DNA of 64,000 nucleotides, taken from positions 1 through 64,000 of the forward strand of contig JBDHAD010000005.1 of NCBI GenBank assembly GCA_039588215.1. The letters are read 5' to 3'. This document shows, piece after piece, positions 35,964-44,741 of the stretch. Each line of letters starts with the position of its first letter. The stretch's first letter is position 1. A model generated the notes under the pieces. That model had not been told where the DNA came from. It saw only the letters and a list, made by a program, of their open reading frames with translations, and ran no database searches. The position numbers and the translations under genes were made by a program. Source of the DNA: JBDHAC01 sp039588215. GTDB lineage: Bacteria; Gemmatimonadota; Gemmatimonadetes; Palauibacterales; Palauibacteraceae.

Positions 35964-37016
35964 CTAGGGCTCCGGCCTGGTCGACAGCAGATCGCCCAGG
36001 TGAGCGCGCACCACGCGCCGGGTGACTCGCTGACCGCTTTCCATCCCTCCCACGAGGAACAACTCGGGCCCCACGATCGCGATGCTGCGGTGGTCCATGG
36101 TCGCGACCGAAAGGTCGGGTAGCGTCAACCAGCGACCACCCCGGACGTCCCACGCGAACGCGCCGGCCCGGGGCTCGGACGGGACACCGTCATACCCGAG
36201 ACCATCGTAGTTGTACGGGTTGTCCGTCCCTCCCACGAAGAACACCCATCGATCCGGGACACCGGCGGCGGCGGCCCGATACAACGAACGCCCCGGGTGC
36301 GGCGGCAGGCGCCGCCATCGGATGAGCTCAGGCTGATCCGGATCGATATCGCCCGCCCACGCCGAGCTCTCGATACGAAAACGGGGTTGTCCGTCGGGGA
36401 GCGTACGCGTGCCGTCGATGTACACGAGGGTGTTGCCGGCAATGGCTCCGGCGTGCCCGAAAACGGGCGTTCCGGGAATCGGCGTCGCCGCTATCCAGCG
36501 ATCGGCACCCGGGTCGTAGATCTGGACGTCGTCCACGTTGTCCCGATCGTGCCATCCCGAAACTAGGTAGACGAGCGAGTCTCGCCACACGCCCGAGACC
36601 GCGTCATCCACTGGCACCGGCATAGGAGCGCCGGCGCTCCATTGGTCCGTCTCGGGGTCGTAGATATCGACGTTGGAGAGAGAGCGCTCGCTCCCATCCT
36701 CCGCCACCGTGTAGCCGCCGAACAGGTAGATCTTACCACCTACGGCCTGTGCCGTGGCGGCGAGACGGCCCTCACCGGGCACGGCGCGTACGCGCCGCCA
36801 TTCCGCCGAGCCCACATCCCAGCGCATGGCGATGGACGGCCGTCCGTCCCACGCCTTCGTCGAATCGATGCCCAGGAACGTGAATACCGCAGGCCCATCC
36901 GCCGTCCGGACGGCGGCGACGGCGTTGTTCGCGACCGGGGTCGGGAGCGGGGGCGCGTCGCCCCAGGCAGGTGCGGCCTGAACGAGGGCACCGAGCAGTG
37001 CGATGGTCGGTGTCAT
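35964..37016 (-). CDS. Kelch-type beta-propeller exported protein
   Basis: The ATG at 37016 has GAGGTG 8 bases upstream. The 350-residue protein has a short signal peptide (TIALLGALVQAAPAWG) and kelch-like repeats with Gly-Gly and spaced Tyr/Trp (KIYLFGGYTVAEDG, VDIYDPETDQWSAGAPMP, QIYDPGADRWIAATPIPG, WVFFVGGTDN, ELFLVGGMESG). These form a six-bladed propeller. Bacterial kelch proteins include sialate mutarotases and galactose-oxidase-like proteins; no catalytic residues can be assigned. It is convergent with the GH20 gene and lies 58 bases after the DUF3179 gene on the same strand. Confidence 0.82.
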   Translation of the reverse strand: MTPTIALLGALVQAAPAWGDAPPLPTPVANNAVAAVRTADGPAVFTFLGIDSTKAWDGRPSIAMRWDVGSAEWRRVRAVPGEGRLAATAQAVGGKIYLFGGYTVAEDGSERSLSNVDIYDPETDQWSAGAPMPVPVDDAVSGVWRDSLVYLVSGWHDRDNVDDVQIYDPGADRWIAATPIPGTPVFGHAGAIAGNTLVYIDGTRTLPDGQPRFRIESSAWAGDIDPDQPELIRWRRLPPHPGRSLYRAAAAGVPDRWVFFVGGTDNPYNYDGLGYDGVPSEPRAGAFAWDVRGGRWLTLPDLSVATMDHRSIAIVGPELFLVGGMESGQRVTRRVVRAHLGDLLSTRPEP

Positions 37017-37074
37017 CTGAGTAGCACCTCGCTGCTGGAGTTCTTCAGCGAGCCGCCAAGGTCGTTGCCGGTTG

Positions 37075-38229
37075 CTACCGGCGCCACACCTCGGTGTTCG
37101 GCTTGAACACCGCCCACGCGAACCAGAAGTGGTTCCCGTACGCGATCGGGGTGAGCCGCTCACCCTCCAGCGGGCCTTCGACAGCGCGACCGGCGAGATC
37201 CCACGTCGATTCGGTCTCCCGATCCTGGAATCGGTCGCCGACGCGCTCGAAAGTCAGGCTGCGATCCCCGAGCGTCCGTTCGTACACGGCGCTCTGGCCG
37301 ATGTCACGGCCCTCTGCGATGAGTCGCTCGTCCAGCGCGCTCGAGGCGCCCGGCGTCCAGAACACAACGAACTCGGTGCCCTCGAACTCCGTGTTGATGA
37401 CTCGGGCCTCGGAGAGCTCGGAGAACGGGGCCGCCCAACCCTCGCCGACGTCCAATCCGACCACCCTCTCCATGGGTGGGAATCGACGGTCAACCTGTGC
37501 ATTGAAGAACGGGCCGATCGGGCCGTTCTGCGAATCGTACCCCGCGTACGGATTCAGTCCGTACCGGCGGTCATGGCCGGTGTCGCGGGATAGCACGCGG
37601 ATACGGGGGTGAAGCTCGAGTGCCCGCTCCCAGGAAAACGTGCTGGCGGGGAAGAACTCGAGCTTGGTGCCGAGGAGCGTCCCTACGATTGCCTCACCAG
37701 TCGCCTGCTGCCACCAGGTTTCGGTCTGGCGGTCGTACATGACTAGATCCGAGAACCGCAGTCGCCCCGTGGTGCCGAAGTCGAGGACCCGCTCACCCAC
37801 GCGACGGTCGAAGACCAGCGCCGTGTTGCACAGGGGGCAGAAGGTGACGGAGAGTGGCCGCCCCCCGACCTCGTCGTTCACGATCTCGTGCCAGATCAGG
37901 ATCTGGAACGGGTAGGCCTTCACGGCGCCGTCGTGCTCGACGACGAGCACCGGTTCGGTGGGTCCCAGCCAATCGTCCGCCTCGTCCGCTGAGACGAACT
38001 TCGGCCGGTCGATCGACGGAATCCCGTCCTTCGGCGGCCCACCCGAAGCTATCTCCTCGATCGGGACCGAAATGCGCGAGAAGTCCGTGGCCCAACGCTC
38101 GGCGTCCCGCACACCCAATCTCCTCGCGACGCTCGCGGAGTCGGACGATGCGCCCCCATCTTGCGCGCACGCCGGCAACACGGCGAGCGTCAAGGCGGCC
38201 AGCGAGATAACGCCTGTTCGTCCGACCAT
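37075..38229 (-). CDS. DUF3179 domain lipoprotein
   Basis: The ATG has GGAG 6 bases upstream. The 384-residue protein has a lipobox (VLPAC) and DUF3179 features along its length: IWHEIVNDEVGGRPLSVTFCPLCNTALVFDR, where the CPLC pair may bind metal or a redox group; FGTTGRLRFSDLVMYDRQTETWW; and YGLNPYAGYDS. The function of DUF3179 is not known. It is probably co-transcribed with the kelch gene and is divergent from the RsrA-type sigma/anti-sigma pair, sharing a 226-base upstream region. Confidence 0.9.
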   Translation of the reverse strand: MVGRTGVISLAALTLAVLPACAQDGGASSDSASVARRLGVRDAERWATDFSRISVPIEEIASGGPPKDGIPSIDRPKFVSADEADDWLGPTEPVLVVEHDGAVKAYPFQILIWHEIVNDEVGGRPLSVTFCPLCNTALVFDRRVGERVLDFGTTGRLRFSDLVMYDRQTETWWQQATGEAIVGTLLGTKLEFFPASTFSWERALELHPRIRVLSRDTGHDRRYGLNPYAGYDSQNGPIGPFFNAQVDRRFPPMERVVGLDVGEGWAAPFSELSEARVINTEFEGTEFVVFWTPGASSALDERLIAEGRDIGQSAVYERTLGDRSLTFERVGDRFQDRETESTWDLAGRAVEGPLEGERLTPIAYGNHFWFAWAVFKPNTEVWRR

Positions 38230-38455
38230 TTTGGCTCCATCGAAGTGCGGGTGACCACGACCCCTGAAATATGGGTCTCTGGCACACGGCGTAATGCCGA
38301 CAACGCGGCCCGGGACCCGTTGCCCCGCCGGGTGAACAAGACACGAGGAGACGAGGTTCCAGACAAGGAGGCGCCGGGGCCGGCTGGAACTCCAAGCAGG
38401 TCGACGTGTCCATGGAGACTCGATGGCGCGGCGGTGATTGATCGCGGAAGGCCGG

Positions 38456-39028
38456 ATGACGGATCGAGACGACGTAGGACAAGAGCGAGAGAAGAAGGCG
38501 GAGTTCGAGGCCGAGGCCCTCGTGCACGTCGATTCGCTCTATGGCTTGGCTCTCCGTCTGACCGGGGGCGACGCCTCGCGAGCCGAGGATCTGGTTCAGG
38601 AAGCGTTGCTGAAAGCATACCGCGCCTGGGAGGACTTCCAGCTGGGGACGAATTGTCGCGCCTGGCTTATGACCATCCTGCGCAACACCTTCATCAACGA
38701 CTTTCGCCGCCAGCAGAGGCGGCCGCAGACGGTCGACTTCGAAGATGTGGCCGACCGCTCGGTTTTTGCCGAGGTCAAGGATCTCGACCCCGCAGGCGAG
38801 TTCTTCGACCGAATCATCGGCGAGGAAGTGATCAACGCGATCGATGAGCTACCCGACGAGTTTCGGATCGCCGTGGTCCTCTCGGATCTGGAAGGTTTGA
38901 GCTATCAGGAAGTCGCGGAGATCATGGAGATTCCGGTCGGGACCGTGAAGTCGCGCCTGTTCCGAGCCCGCAAGCGCCTCCAGGGGCGCCTGTACGCGTA
39001 CGCGCGGGAAATGGGCTACATCTCATGA
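38456..39028 (+). CDS. ECF sigma factor, SigR/RpoE-like
   Basis: The ATG at 38456 (MTDRDDVGQ) follows GGAAGG; an upstream TTG is rejected. The 190-residue protein has region 2 (LALRLTGGDASRAEDLVQEALLKAY, CRAWLMTILRNTFINDFRR) and region 4 (PDEFRIAVVLSDLEGLSYQEVAEIMEIPVGTVKSRLFRARKRL). The match is to the oxidative-stress SigR group. Its stop overlaps the start of a zinc-type anti-sigma factor (ATGA), supporting a redox-controlled pair. Confidence 0.94.
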   Translation: MTDRDDVGQEREKKAEFEAEALVHVDSLYGLALRLTGGDASRAEDLVQEALLKAYRAWEDFQLGTNCRAWLMTILRNTFINDFRRQQRRPQTVDFEDVADRSVFAEVKDLDPAGEFFDRIIGEEVINAIDELPDEFRIAVVLSDLEGLSYQEVAEIMEIPVGTVKSRLFRARKRLQGRLYAYAREMGYIS

Positions 39029-39267
39029 GTGACCGAGAGATGATCAGCTGCGAGCAGGCCGTCGAGAGAGTGTACGAGTTCCTCGATGGCGAGCTGGACG
39101 CCGAGACGATGGAGCAGGTTCGAGAGCACATCGAGGTGTGCAAGCGGTGCTACCCGTACTTCAACTTCGAGCGGATCTTCCTCGATCACATTCGCAGCAA
39201 GGGTCTGCGGTCCGAGCGTAGCGAACGGCTCGAAGCGCGTATCCGGGATGCGCTGAGCGACCTGTAA
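39025..39267 (+). CDS. Zinc-binding anti-sigma factor (RsrA-type, zf-HC2)
   Basis: The 80-residue protein carries the ZAS motif: Cys9, then H-I-E-V-C-K-R-C (His-x3-Cys-x2-Cys) around residues 32-39, in a short helical protein with DGELDAE. In RsrA the zinc and cysteines sense thiol oxidation: oxidation releases zinc and frees the sigma factor. It has no membrane helix, so it acts in the cytoplasm on the sigma factor translated just before it. Confidence 0.92.
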   Translation: MSDREMISCEQAVERVYEFLDGELDAETMEQVREHIEVCKRCYPYFNFERIFLDHIRSKGLRSERSERLEARIRDALSDL

Positions 39268-39317
39268 CCGGACGGGCCGCCGGAGTCCGTCGGCGACCTG
39301 TCCAGGGCCGAGCTGTC

Positions 39318-41768
39318 TTAGTGCCGCTGACGAGGGCTGCGCGCGGCGATCGGCATCCGCACCCGTGGCCGTGAGGGTCGAGTCGTCAGCGCTTCGTGTT
39401 CCGCCTCCATCTCCGCGACCCGTCGCTTGACATCCACGATGCTGTCGGGGTTGAGCGAGATCGAGTCGATGCCGGCCTCCACCAGGAACGTCGCGAAGTC
39501 CGGGTGATCGCTCGGAGCCTGACCGCAGATCCCCACCTTCCGGCCATGACGGTGCGCTCGATCGATCAGGTCGCGGATCGCCCGCTTCACAGCCTCGTTG
39601 CGCTCGTCGAACAGGTTTGCCAGCTCCGCCGAATCCCGGTCCACTCCCAGGATCAACTGTGTAAGGTCGTTGCTCCCGATCGAGAACCCATCGAATAGCT
39701 GCGCGAACTCCTCGGCCAGGATCACGTTGGACGGGACCTCGGCCATCATGTAGACCTCGAGGTCGGACTCACCGCGCCGAAGGCCGTTCTCTGCCAGAAC
39801 CTCGAGCACGCGCTCGGCTTCCTCGAGCGTGCGGCAAAACGGAATCATGATGAGGACATTGCGCAGTCCGATCTGTTCCCGGACACACCGAATGGCCTCG
39901 CATTCCAGCGCGAAGCCCGCCCGGTAGCGATCGCTGTAGTAGCGGGCCGCCCCACGGAATCCGAGCATCGGGTTGCTTTCCGGGGTTTCGAACTCGTCGC
40001 CCCCGATCAGATCGGCGTACTCGTTCGTCTTGAAGTCGCTCATCCGCACGATGACCGGTTCTGGCCACTGCGCTGCGGCGATCTTGGAGATGCCGCGCGC
40101 CAGGTGGTCGACGAAGTAGCCCGTCTTGGTCTCGTAGCCTCGTGTCAAAGCCGCGATCTCGGCCCGGACTTCTTCGTCACCCAGGTCCTCGTAGTGCACG
40201 AGTGCCATCGGGTGAATCTGGATGTGGTTGCTGATGATGAACTCCATCCGCGCGAGCCCGACTCCCGCGGAGGGAAGACGCCACCAGCGGAAAGCGGCGG
40301 ACGGGCTGCCGATGTTCTGCATGATGCGCGTTCTCGTGGTCGGGACGTCGTCGAGGTCCACCTCGGACTCGTGGTACCGAAGCACTCCTCGGTAGACGTA
40401 TCCTTCGTCGCCTTCCGCGCACGAAAGCGTCACCTCTTGACCGTCCTTCAAGACGTCGGTCGCATTCCCGGTCCCGATGACGGCCGGCGTCCCGAGCTCA
40501 CGACTCACGATCGCCGCGTGGCACGTCCGACCACCCGAGTTCGTGACGATCCCGGCCGCGCGCTCCATGATCGGCACCCAATCGGGGTCCGTCATCTCGG
40601 TCACCAGGATCGCCCCGTCCTCGAAGCGGTCGATGTTGCGGGGATCCTCGATCACGCACACGCGCCCCGTCGCGATCGCCTGACCGACGCTGAGTCCGAC
40701 CACGAGCTCCTGCCCGGCCTCCTCCAGCGTGTACGTCTTGAGCACCCCCTCGTCCAGGCGCGACTGGACCGTCTCGGGACGTGCCTGGACGATGAACAGC
40801 TCACCCGTTTCCCCATCCTTCGCCCACTCGACATCCATCGGACACGCGTAGTGCCGTTCGATTCTCGTAACCCAGCGGGCGAGCTGTAGTATCTCCTCGT
40901 CCTCGAGCACGTAGGCGTCACGCTCCGCAGGCTCGGTGGGCACCTCCAGCGTCGGCGTCTCCATCTCGTCCCCGTAGACGAGCTTGATCTCCTTGGTGCC
41001 CAGGGTGCGGTCGATGATCGGCGTGACGTGGCCGTCGTCCAGCAGGGGCTTGAACACCGTGTATTGATCCGGCGTCACGCTCCCCTGCACGACGGTCTCC
41101 CCGAGGCCCCACGCGGCGCTGATCAGCACGACGTGCGGGAAGCCGGTCTCCGTATCGATGGAGAAGCACACCCCGGCGCTCGCCAGGTCGGAGCGGACCA
41201 TCCTCTGAATCCCGACCGAGAGCGCGACGTTCAGGTGATCGAAGCCCTGCTTGGCTCGATACGCGATCGCACGATTCGTGAACAGTGAAGCGTAGCAGCG
41301 GCGACACGCGTCGAGCACTTCTCTCGCACCCGAGACGTTCAAGAACGTCTCTTGCTGCCCCGCGAAACTAGCTTCGGGAAGGTCCTCCGCCGTCGCGCTG
41401 CTCCGAACCGCTACGCCGAGTTCACCGACGTCGTTCTGTCGACTCAGCTCGGCGTACGCTTCGCTGACCGCTTCGGCGATCGAGGCAGGGAACTCGGCGT
41501 CAAGGAATAGGTCACGAATCGAGGCGCCGACCTCAGCGAGGGATCGAGCCCCCGTCTCGAAGTCCTCGAGGTGTGAGCGGATCGCGTCGTGCAGCTCGTT
41601 GTGATCGACGAAATGCATGTACGCGGTGGCGGTGAGCGCGAAGCCGTTGGGCACCCGGATGCCCTCACCCTGGAGCGCTCGGATCATCTCGCCGAGCGAG
41701 GCATTCTTGCCCCCGACCCGCTCGACCGAATGGCGATTGATTTCCGAGTACCAGAGGATGTACGACAT
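39318..41768 (-). CDS. ppsA: Phosphoenolpyruvate synthase
   Basis: The ATG at 41768 (MSYILWYSEI) has AGGAAG 9 bases upstream. The 816-residue protein has the N-terminal ATP-binding domain (VGGKNASLGEMIRAL, SSATAEDLPEASFAGQQETFLNV), the mobile phosphohistidine domain with catalytic His in SGGRTCHAAIVSRELGTPAV, and the C-terminal PEP/pyruvate TIM barrel (MAEVPSNVILAEEF, SIGSNDLTQLILGVDRDS, KVGICGQAPSDHPDF). It makes PEP from pyruvate and ATP for gluconeogenesis, as expected in an organism living on amino acids. It stands alone on its strand. Confidence 0.96.
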   Translation of the reverse strand: MSYILWYSEINRHSVERVGGKNASLGEMIRALQGEGIRVPNGFALTATAYMHFVDHNELHDAIRSHLEDFETGARSLAEVGASIRDLFLDAEFPASIAEAVSEAYAELSRQNDVGELGVAVRSSATAEDLPEASFAGQQETFLNVSGAREVLDACRRCYASLFTNRAIAYRAKQGFDHLNVALSVGIQRMVRSDLASAGVCFSIDTETGFPHVVLISAAWGLGETVVQGSVTPDQYTVFKPLLDDGHVTPIIDRTLGTKEIKLVYGDEMETPTLEVPTEPAERDAYVLEDEEILQLARWVTRIERHYACPMDVEWAKDGETGELFIVQARPETVQSRLDEGVLKTYTLEEAGQELVVGLSVGQAIATGRVCVIEDPRNIDRFEDGAILVTEMTDPDWVPIMERAAGIVTNSGGRTCHAAIVSRELGTPAVIGTGNATDVLKDGQEVTLSCAEGDEGYVYRGVLRYHESEVDLDDVPTTRTRIMQNIGSPSAAFRWWRLPSAGVGLARMEFIISNHIQIHPMALVHYEDLGDEEVRAEIAALTRGYETKTGYFVDHLARGISKIAAAQWPEPVIVRMSDFKTNEYADLIGGDEFETPESNPMLGFRGAARYYSDRYRAGFALECEAIRCVREQIGLRNVLIMIPFCRTLEEAERVLEVLAENGLRRGESDLEVYMMAEVPSNVILAEEFAQLFDGFSIGSNDLTQLILGVDRDSAELANLFDERNEAVKRAIRDLIDRAHRHGRKVGICGQAPSDHPDFATFLVEAGIDSISLNPDSIVDVKRRVAEMEAEHEALTTRPSRPRVRMPIAARSPRQRH

Positions 41769-41986
41769 CGCAAACCGCTTCCTGGCGAACCCTGCCACCC
41801 CGTCCCGGGCAGCCGGGACTTCAGCCGACGTAGCGGAGCAAGTGACGTTCCCCACCGCGGGTGCGGCTTAACTCATTGTGCAGAAATGACATGCGCCCAC
41901 ACTCAGCCGGGAGCCGCCCGGCCGAGTGTAGCGCGCCGAAACGAGGTCCTGTCGCACCTGCGCCATAGGAAGCGCAGCAGCCTCCT

Positions 41987-42754
41987 CTACAGGAGCTCGA
42001 GTTGGTCGGGTGGCGGATCGGCGGCGTGGGCGGGCGACGCGGCGTCCCGCTCGGCCCACTCGGAGGGAGTACTGATCGGGTGGCCGAGTGGCTCGACGCA
42101 CTCGGCGTCATCGTTCGCGATGCGGTTCACACGTGGGCTGACCGGCACCAGCTCGACGGCATCGGATGGCAGCGGCTCTAGCAATGGCGCCAACTCCGCG
42201 TACAGGCGGGTCCCCGGATCCAGCCAATGGGGCACATCGGCAAGGGCGAGGATGACGGGCATGCGATCGTGGACGGGTCGCAGGAGATCGTTCGCATCCG
42301 TTGTGACGATCGTGCAGGATTCGATCGGGCCTCCCGGGTCACCGGACCAACGATCCCACAGACCCGCGAACGCGAACGGCCCGCCGCTTCGCAGCCGGAC
42401 CAGATACGGTTGGCGGCGCCCCGCCTCGGTCCGCCATTCGTAAAACCCGTCGGCGAGCACGAGGCAGCGGCGCGAGCGGGCCGGTTGCTCGAAGGCGGGT
42501 CGACTGTCGAGCGTTTCGCCCCTCGCGTTGATGAGCGTCGGGAGCTCACCCGCGTCCCGCGTCCAGCTCGGTATCAACCCCCACCTCAACGTGTCCATCT
42601 CGCGCCCGCCCTCCGGCCGCCGACGAACCACGGCGACGGCCTCGGTGGGAGCCACGTTGAAGCGCGGCTTAGACGGCGCCGCCCGCACGTGATCGATCTC
42701 GAATATCTCGATCAGGTCGGGAACCGGAGTCTGCAAGGTGAAGCGTCCGCACAT
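41987..42754 (-). CDS. yedK: SOS response-associated peptidase family protein (HMCES/YedK)
   Basis: The 255-residue protein starts MCGRFT, so Cys2 becomes the N-terminal nucleophile after Met removal. Other conserved residues are present: Asn in FNVAPT, Glu in DGFYEWR, His in PVHDRMPVIL. The family cross-links to abasic sites in single-stranded DNA through Cys2, protecting them during replication. The C-terminal 35 residues are a low-complexity extension. A 218-base gap separates it from ppsA. Confidence 0.94.
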   Translation of the reverse strand: MCGRFTLQTPVPDLIEIFEIDHVRAAPSKPRFNVAPTEAVAVVRRRPEGGREMDTLRWGLIPSWTRDAGELPTLINARGETLDSRPAFEQPARSRRCLVLADGFYEWRTEAGRRQPYLVRLRSGGPFAFAGLWDRWSGDPGGPIESCTIVTTDANDLLRPVHDRMPVILALADVPHWLDPGTRLYAELAPLLEPLPSDAVELVPVSPRVNRIANDDAECVEPLGHPISTPSEWAERDAASPAHAADPPPDQLELL

Positions 42755-42944
42755 ATCGGAAATGTACGTCCGAATCGGGATTGGGGCCGCCCGCGCCGGT
42801 TGTCTGTAGAGCCGAATCGGTCAAGGCCGTTGCGGGTTGTCGCCCGCGGACCGAAGATCCCCACGGCATGCCGGCTCCGATGCCGGGTCCATGCCTGGCC
42901 GCGAGCGAGACCGCGGCACCCGACCGACATCCGTGGAGTCTCAC

Positions 42945-43790
42945 ATGCGCATCGCGCTCGTACAGCAGGCGGCGGGAGAGGCTCGGGCGCGGAACTTGGC
43001 CCGCGCGCTGGATGCCATGGGGCGGGCGAGAGAGCTTGGGGCGGATCTCGTCGCGTTTGCGGAGCTGGCCATCGACCGCTTCTTCCCTCAGCACGAGACC
43101 GATCGTTCAGCGGCCGATATCGCGGAGCCCATCCCGGGGCCGACGGCGGACTGCATCGCCGCCCGGGCCGGAGAGTTGGGTCTGGTCACGGTCTTCAACC
43201 TGTACGAGAAGGGTGAGGATGGTGGGTTTTACGACAGCTCTCCCTTGTTCGATGCGGATGGGGCGCTGCTGGGCGTAACACGCATGGTCCACATCACCGA
43301 TTACGCGTGCTTCCACGAGCAAGCCTACTACGCGGCGGGTGACCGTGGTGCGCCGGTGTACGAGACGGCGGTGGGTCGGGTCGGGGTCGCCATCTGTTAC
43401 GACCGACACTACCCCGAGTACATGCGGCGGCTCGGAGAGCAGGGGGCTCAGCTGGTGGTGATCCCGCAGGCGGGCGCGGTGGGGGAGTGGCCCGAAGGTC
43501 TGTACGAGGCCGAGGTGCGGGTGGCCGCGTTCCAGAACGGGTACTACGCGGCCCTTTGCAACCGCGTGGGCGAAGAGGATCTTCTCACGTTCGCGGGCGA
43601 GTCGTTCGTGGCCGATCCCGAAGGGCGAGTGATTGTTCGCGGAGGGACATTGGTGGAAGAGATCATCGTTGCCGATCTGGACCTGGCGGTCTGCGAAACG
43701 TCGACCGCCCGCAGGTTGTTTTGGCGCGACCGCCGCCCGGAGCTGTATCGTGATTGGGCCGCACATGATGCTTCGCGTTTAGGCATGTAA
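42945..43790 (+). CDS. Carbon-nitrogen hydrolase (nitrilase superfamily) with altered catalytic Lys
   Basis: The ATG at 42945 has GGAG 6 bases upstream. The 281-residue protein has the nitrilase fold, closest to N-carbamoylputrescine amidase relatives: FAELAIDRFF (Glu40), GVAICYDRHYPE (Cys151), and PQAGAVGEW. The catalytic Lys of the Glu-Lys-Cys triad normally sits in a RKMHIPD-like context; here the aligned segment is TRMVHITDYACFHEQ, with Met114 in the Lys position. Alignment could shift by a residue, but no Lys is within reach. The enzyme may be inactive, or a variant subfamily that uses another residue. Confidence 0.85.
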   Translation: MRIALVQQAAGEARARNLARALDAMGRARELGADLVAFAELAIDRFFPQHETDRSAADIAEPIPGPTADCIAARAGELGLVTVFNLYEKGEDGGFYDSSPLFDADGALLGVTRMVHITDYACFHEQAYYAAGDRGAPVYETAVGRVGVAICYDRHYPEYMRRLGEQGAQLVVIPQAGAVGEWPEGLYEAEVRVAAFQNGYYAALCNRVGEEDLLTFAGESFVADPEGRVIVRGGTLVEEIIVADLDLAVCETSTARRLFWRDRRPELYRDWAAHDASRLGM

Positions 43791-43842
43791 TGAATTGCCA
43801 CAAATGCAGTTATACATGATGCCGCACGAGGGGCTCTGAAAC

Positions 43843-44697
43843 GTGGAGATCCTGGTCATCCTCGCGGCAGCCGTGCTCGGGGCAGGGGTGACGGTGCGCC
43901 TGATGCTGCCGCGGCTTGTGCCTCTCTTCGTCTTCTACCCGGAGCCGCTGGAGCCCCAGGAGAGCCACCCACGCTATTGGGGCTTCCCCGACGCGACGGA
44001 AGTGCGCATCCCGACGCTCGACGGACCGCTCCTGCACGCTTGGTGGTTCCCAGCGCTGTCGGCGCAGCCGAGCTCGGGCGCGGCTGTGTACTTCCACGGC
44101 AACGCCGGACACCTCGGTGATCGTGGTACCGTCGCGGCCGCGCTCGCCGGTCTCGGGCTCGACGTCCTGCTCCCCGACTACCGCGGGTACGGGCTGAGCG
44201 AAGGAAAGCCGACCGAAGAGGGGCTGTACTCCGATGCCAGGGCCGTCTACCGGTGGCTGGTGGACGAGCGCGGGGTGGAGCCCGGGCGCCTGTTCTTGAT
44301 GGGCAACTCTCTCGGGAGCGCGGTCGCTGTGGACCTGGCAACCCAGCGACGGATCGCCGGTCTGGTCCTGCTCGGTGCGTTCACGAACACTCCCGCGATC
44401 GCTCGGTACCGGCTTCGTTGGCTGCCGTCGTGGTTCCTGGAGTGGGATGAGACGCGCTTCGACTCCCTGGAGCGCATCGGTCGGGTGCGGGCTCCCCTGT
44501 TCATGGCCGTGGGGGCGGACGACGACATCATCCCGCCGGACGAGGCGAGGCAAGTCTTCGAGGCCGCTCGCGAGCCGAAGCAGTGGTACATGGCCGATGG
44601 CGCCGGCCACAACGACATCTTCGCGCACGAGGGACTGTGGAAAGAGCTGTACCGCTTTACCCACGACGTGATCATGAGCACCAGGGGCGCGGGCTGA
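43843..44697 (+). CDS. Alpha/beta hydrolase (BEM46/ABHD13-like)
   Basis: A GTG start has GAGGGG about 8 bases upstream. The 284-residue protein has an N-terminal membrane helix (ILVILAAAVLGAGVTVRLML) and an alpha/beta hydrolase domain: oxyanion YFHGNAGHLGDR, DYRGYGLSEG, nucleophile GNSLGS, Asp in GADDDIIPP, and His in DGAGHND. It is likely an inner-membrane-anchored esterase or thioesterase. The M1 peptidase gene follows with little or no gap. Confidence 0.9.
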   Translation: MEILVILAAAVLGAGVTVRLMLPRLVPLFVFYPEPLEPQESHPRYWGFPDATEVRIPTLDGPLLHAWWFPALSAQPSSGAAVYFHGNAGHLGDRGTVAAALAGLGLDVLLPDYRGYGLSEGKPTEEGLYSDARAVYRWLVDERGVEPGRLFLMGNSLGSAVAVDLATQRRIAGLVLLGAFTNTPAIARYRLRWLPSWFLEWDETRFDSLERIGRVRAPLFMAVGADDDIIPPDEARQVFEAAREPKQWYMADGAGHNDIFAHEGLWKELYRFTHDVIMSTRGAG

Positions 44698-44741
44698 GCT
44701 CGCGAGCCGTCACGGTCCTCGCCATCTCCTCGATCCACGCA

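Noticed and set aside
35930..35975. Inverted repeat GCCGGAGC/GCTCCGGC between the GH20 and kelch genes
   Set aside because: Only 8 bp, no T-tract and overlapping the kelch stop; not strong enough to call a terminator.
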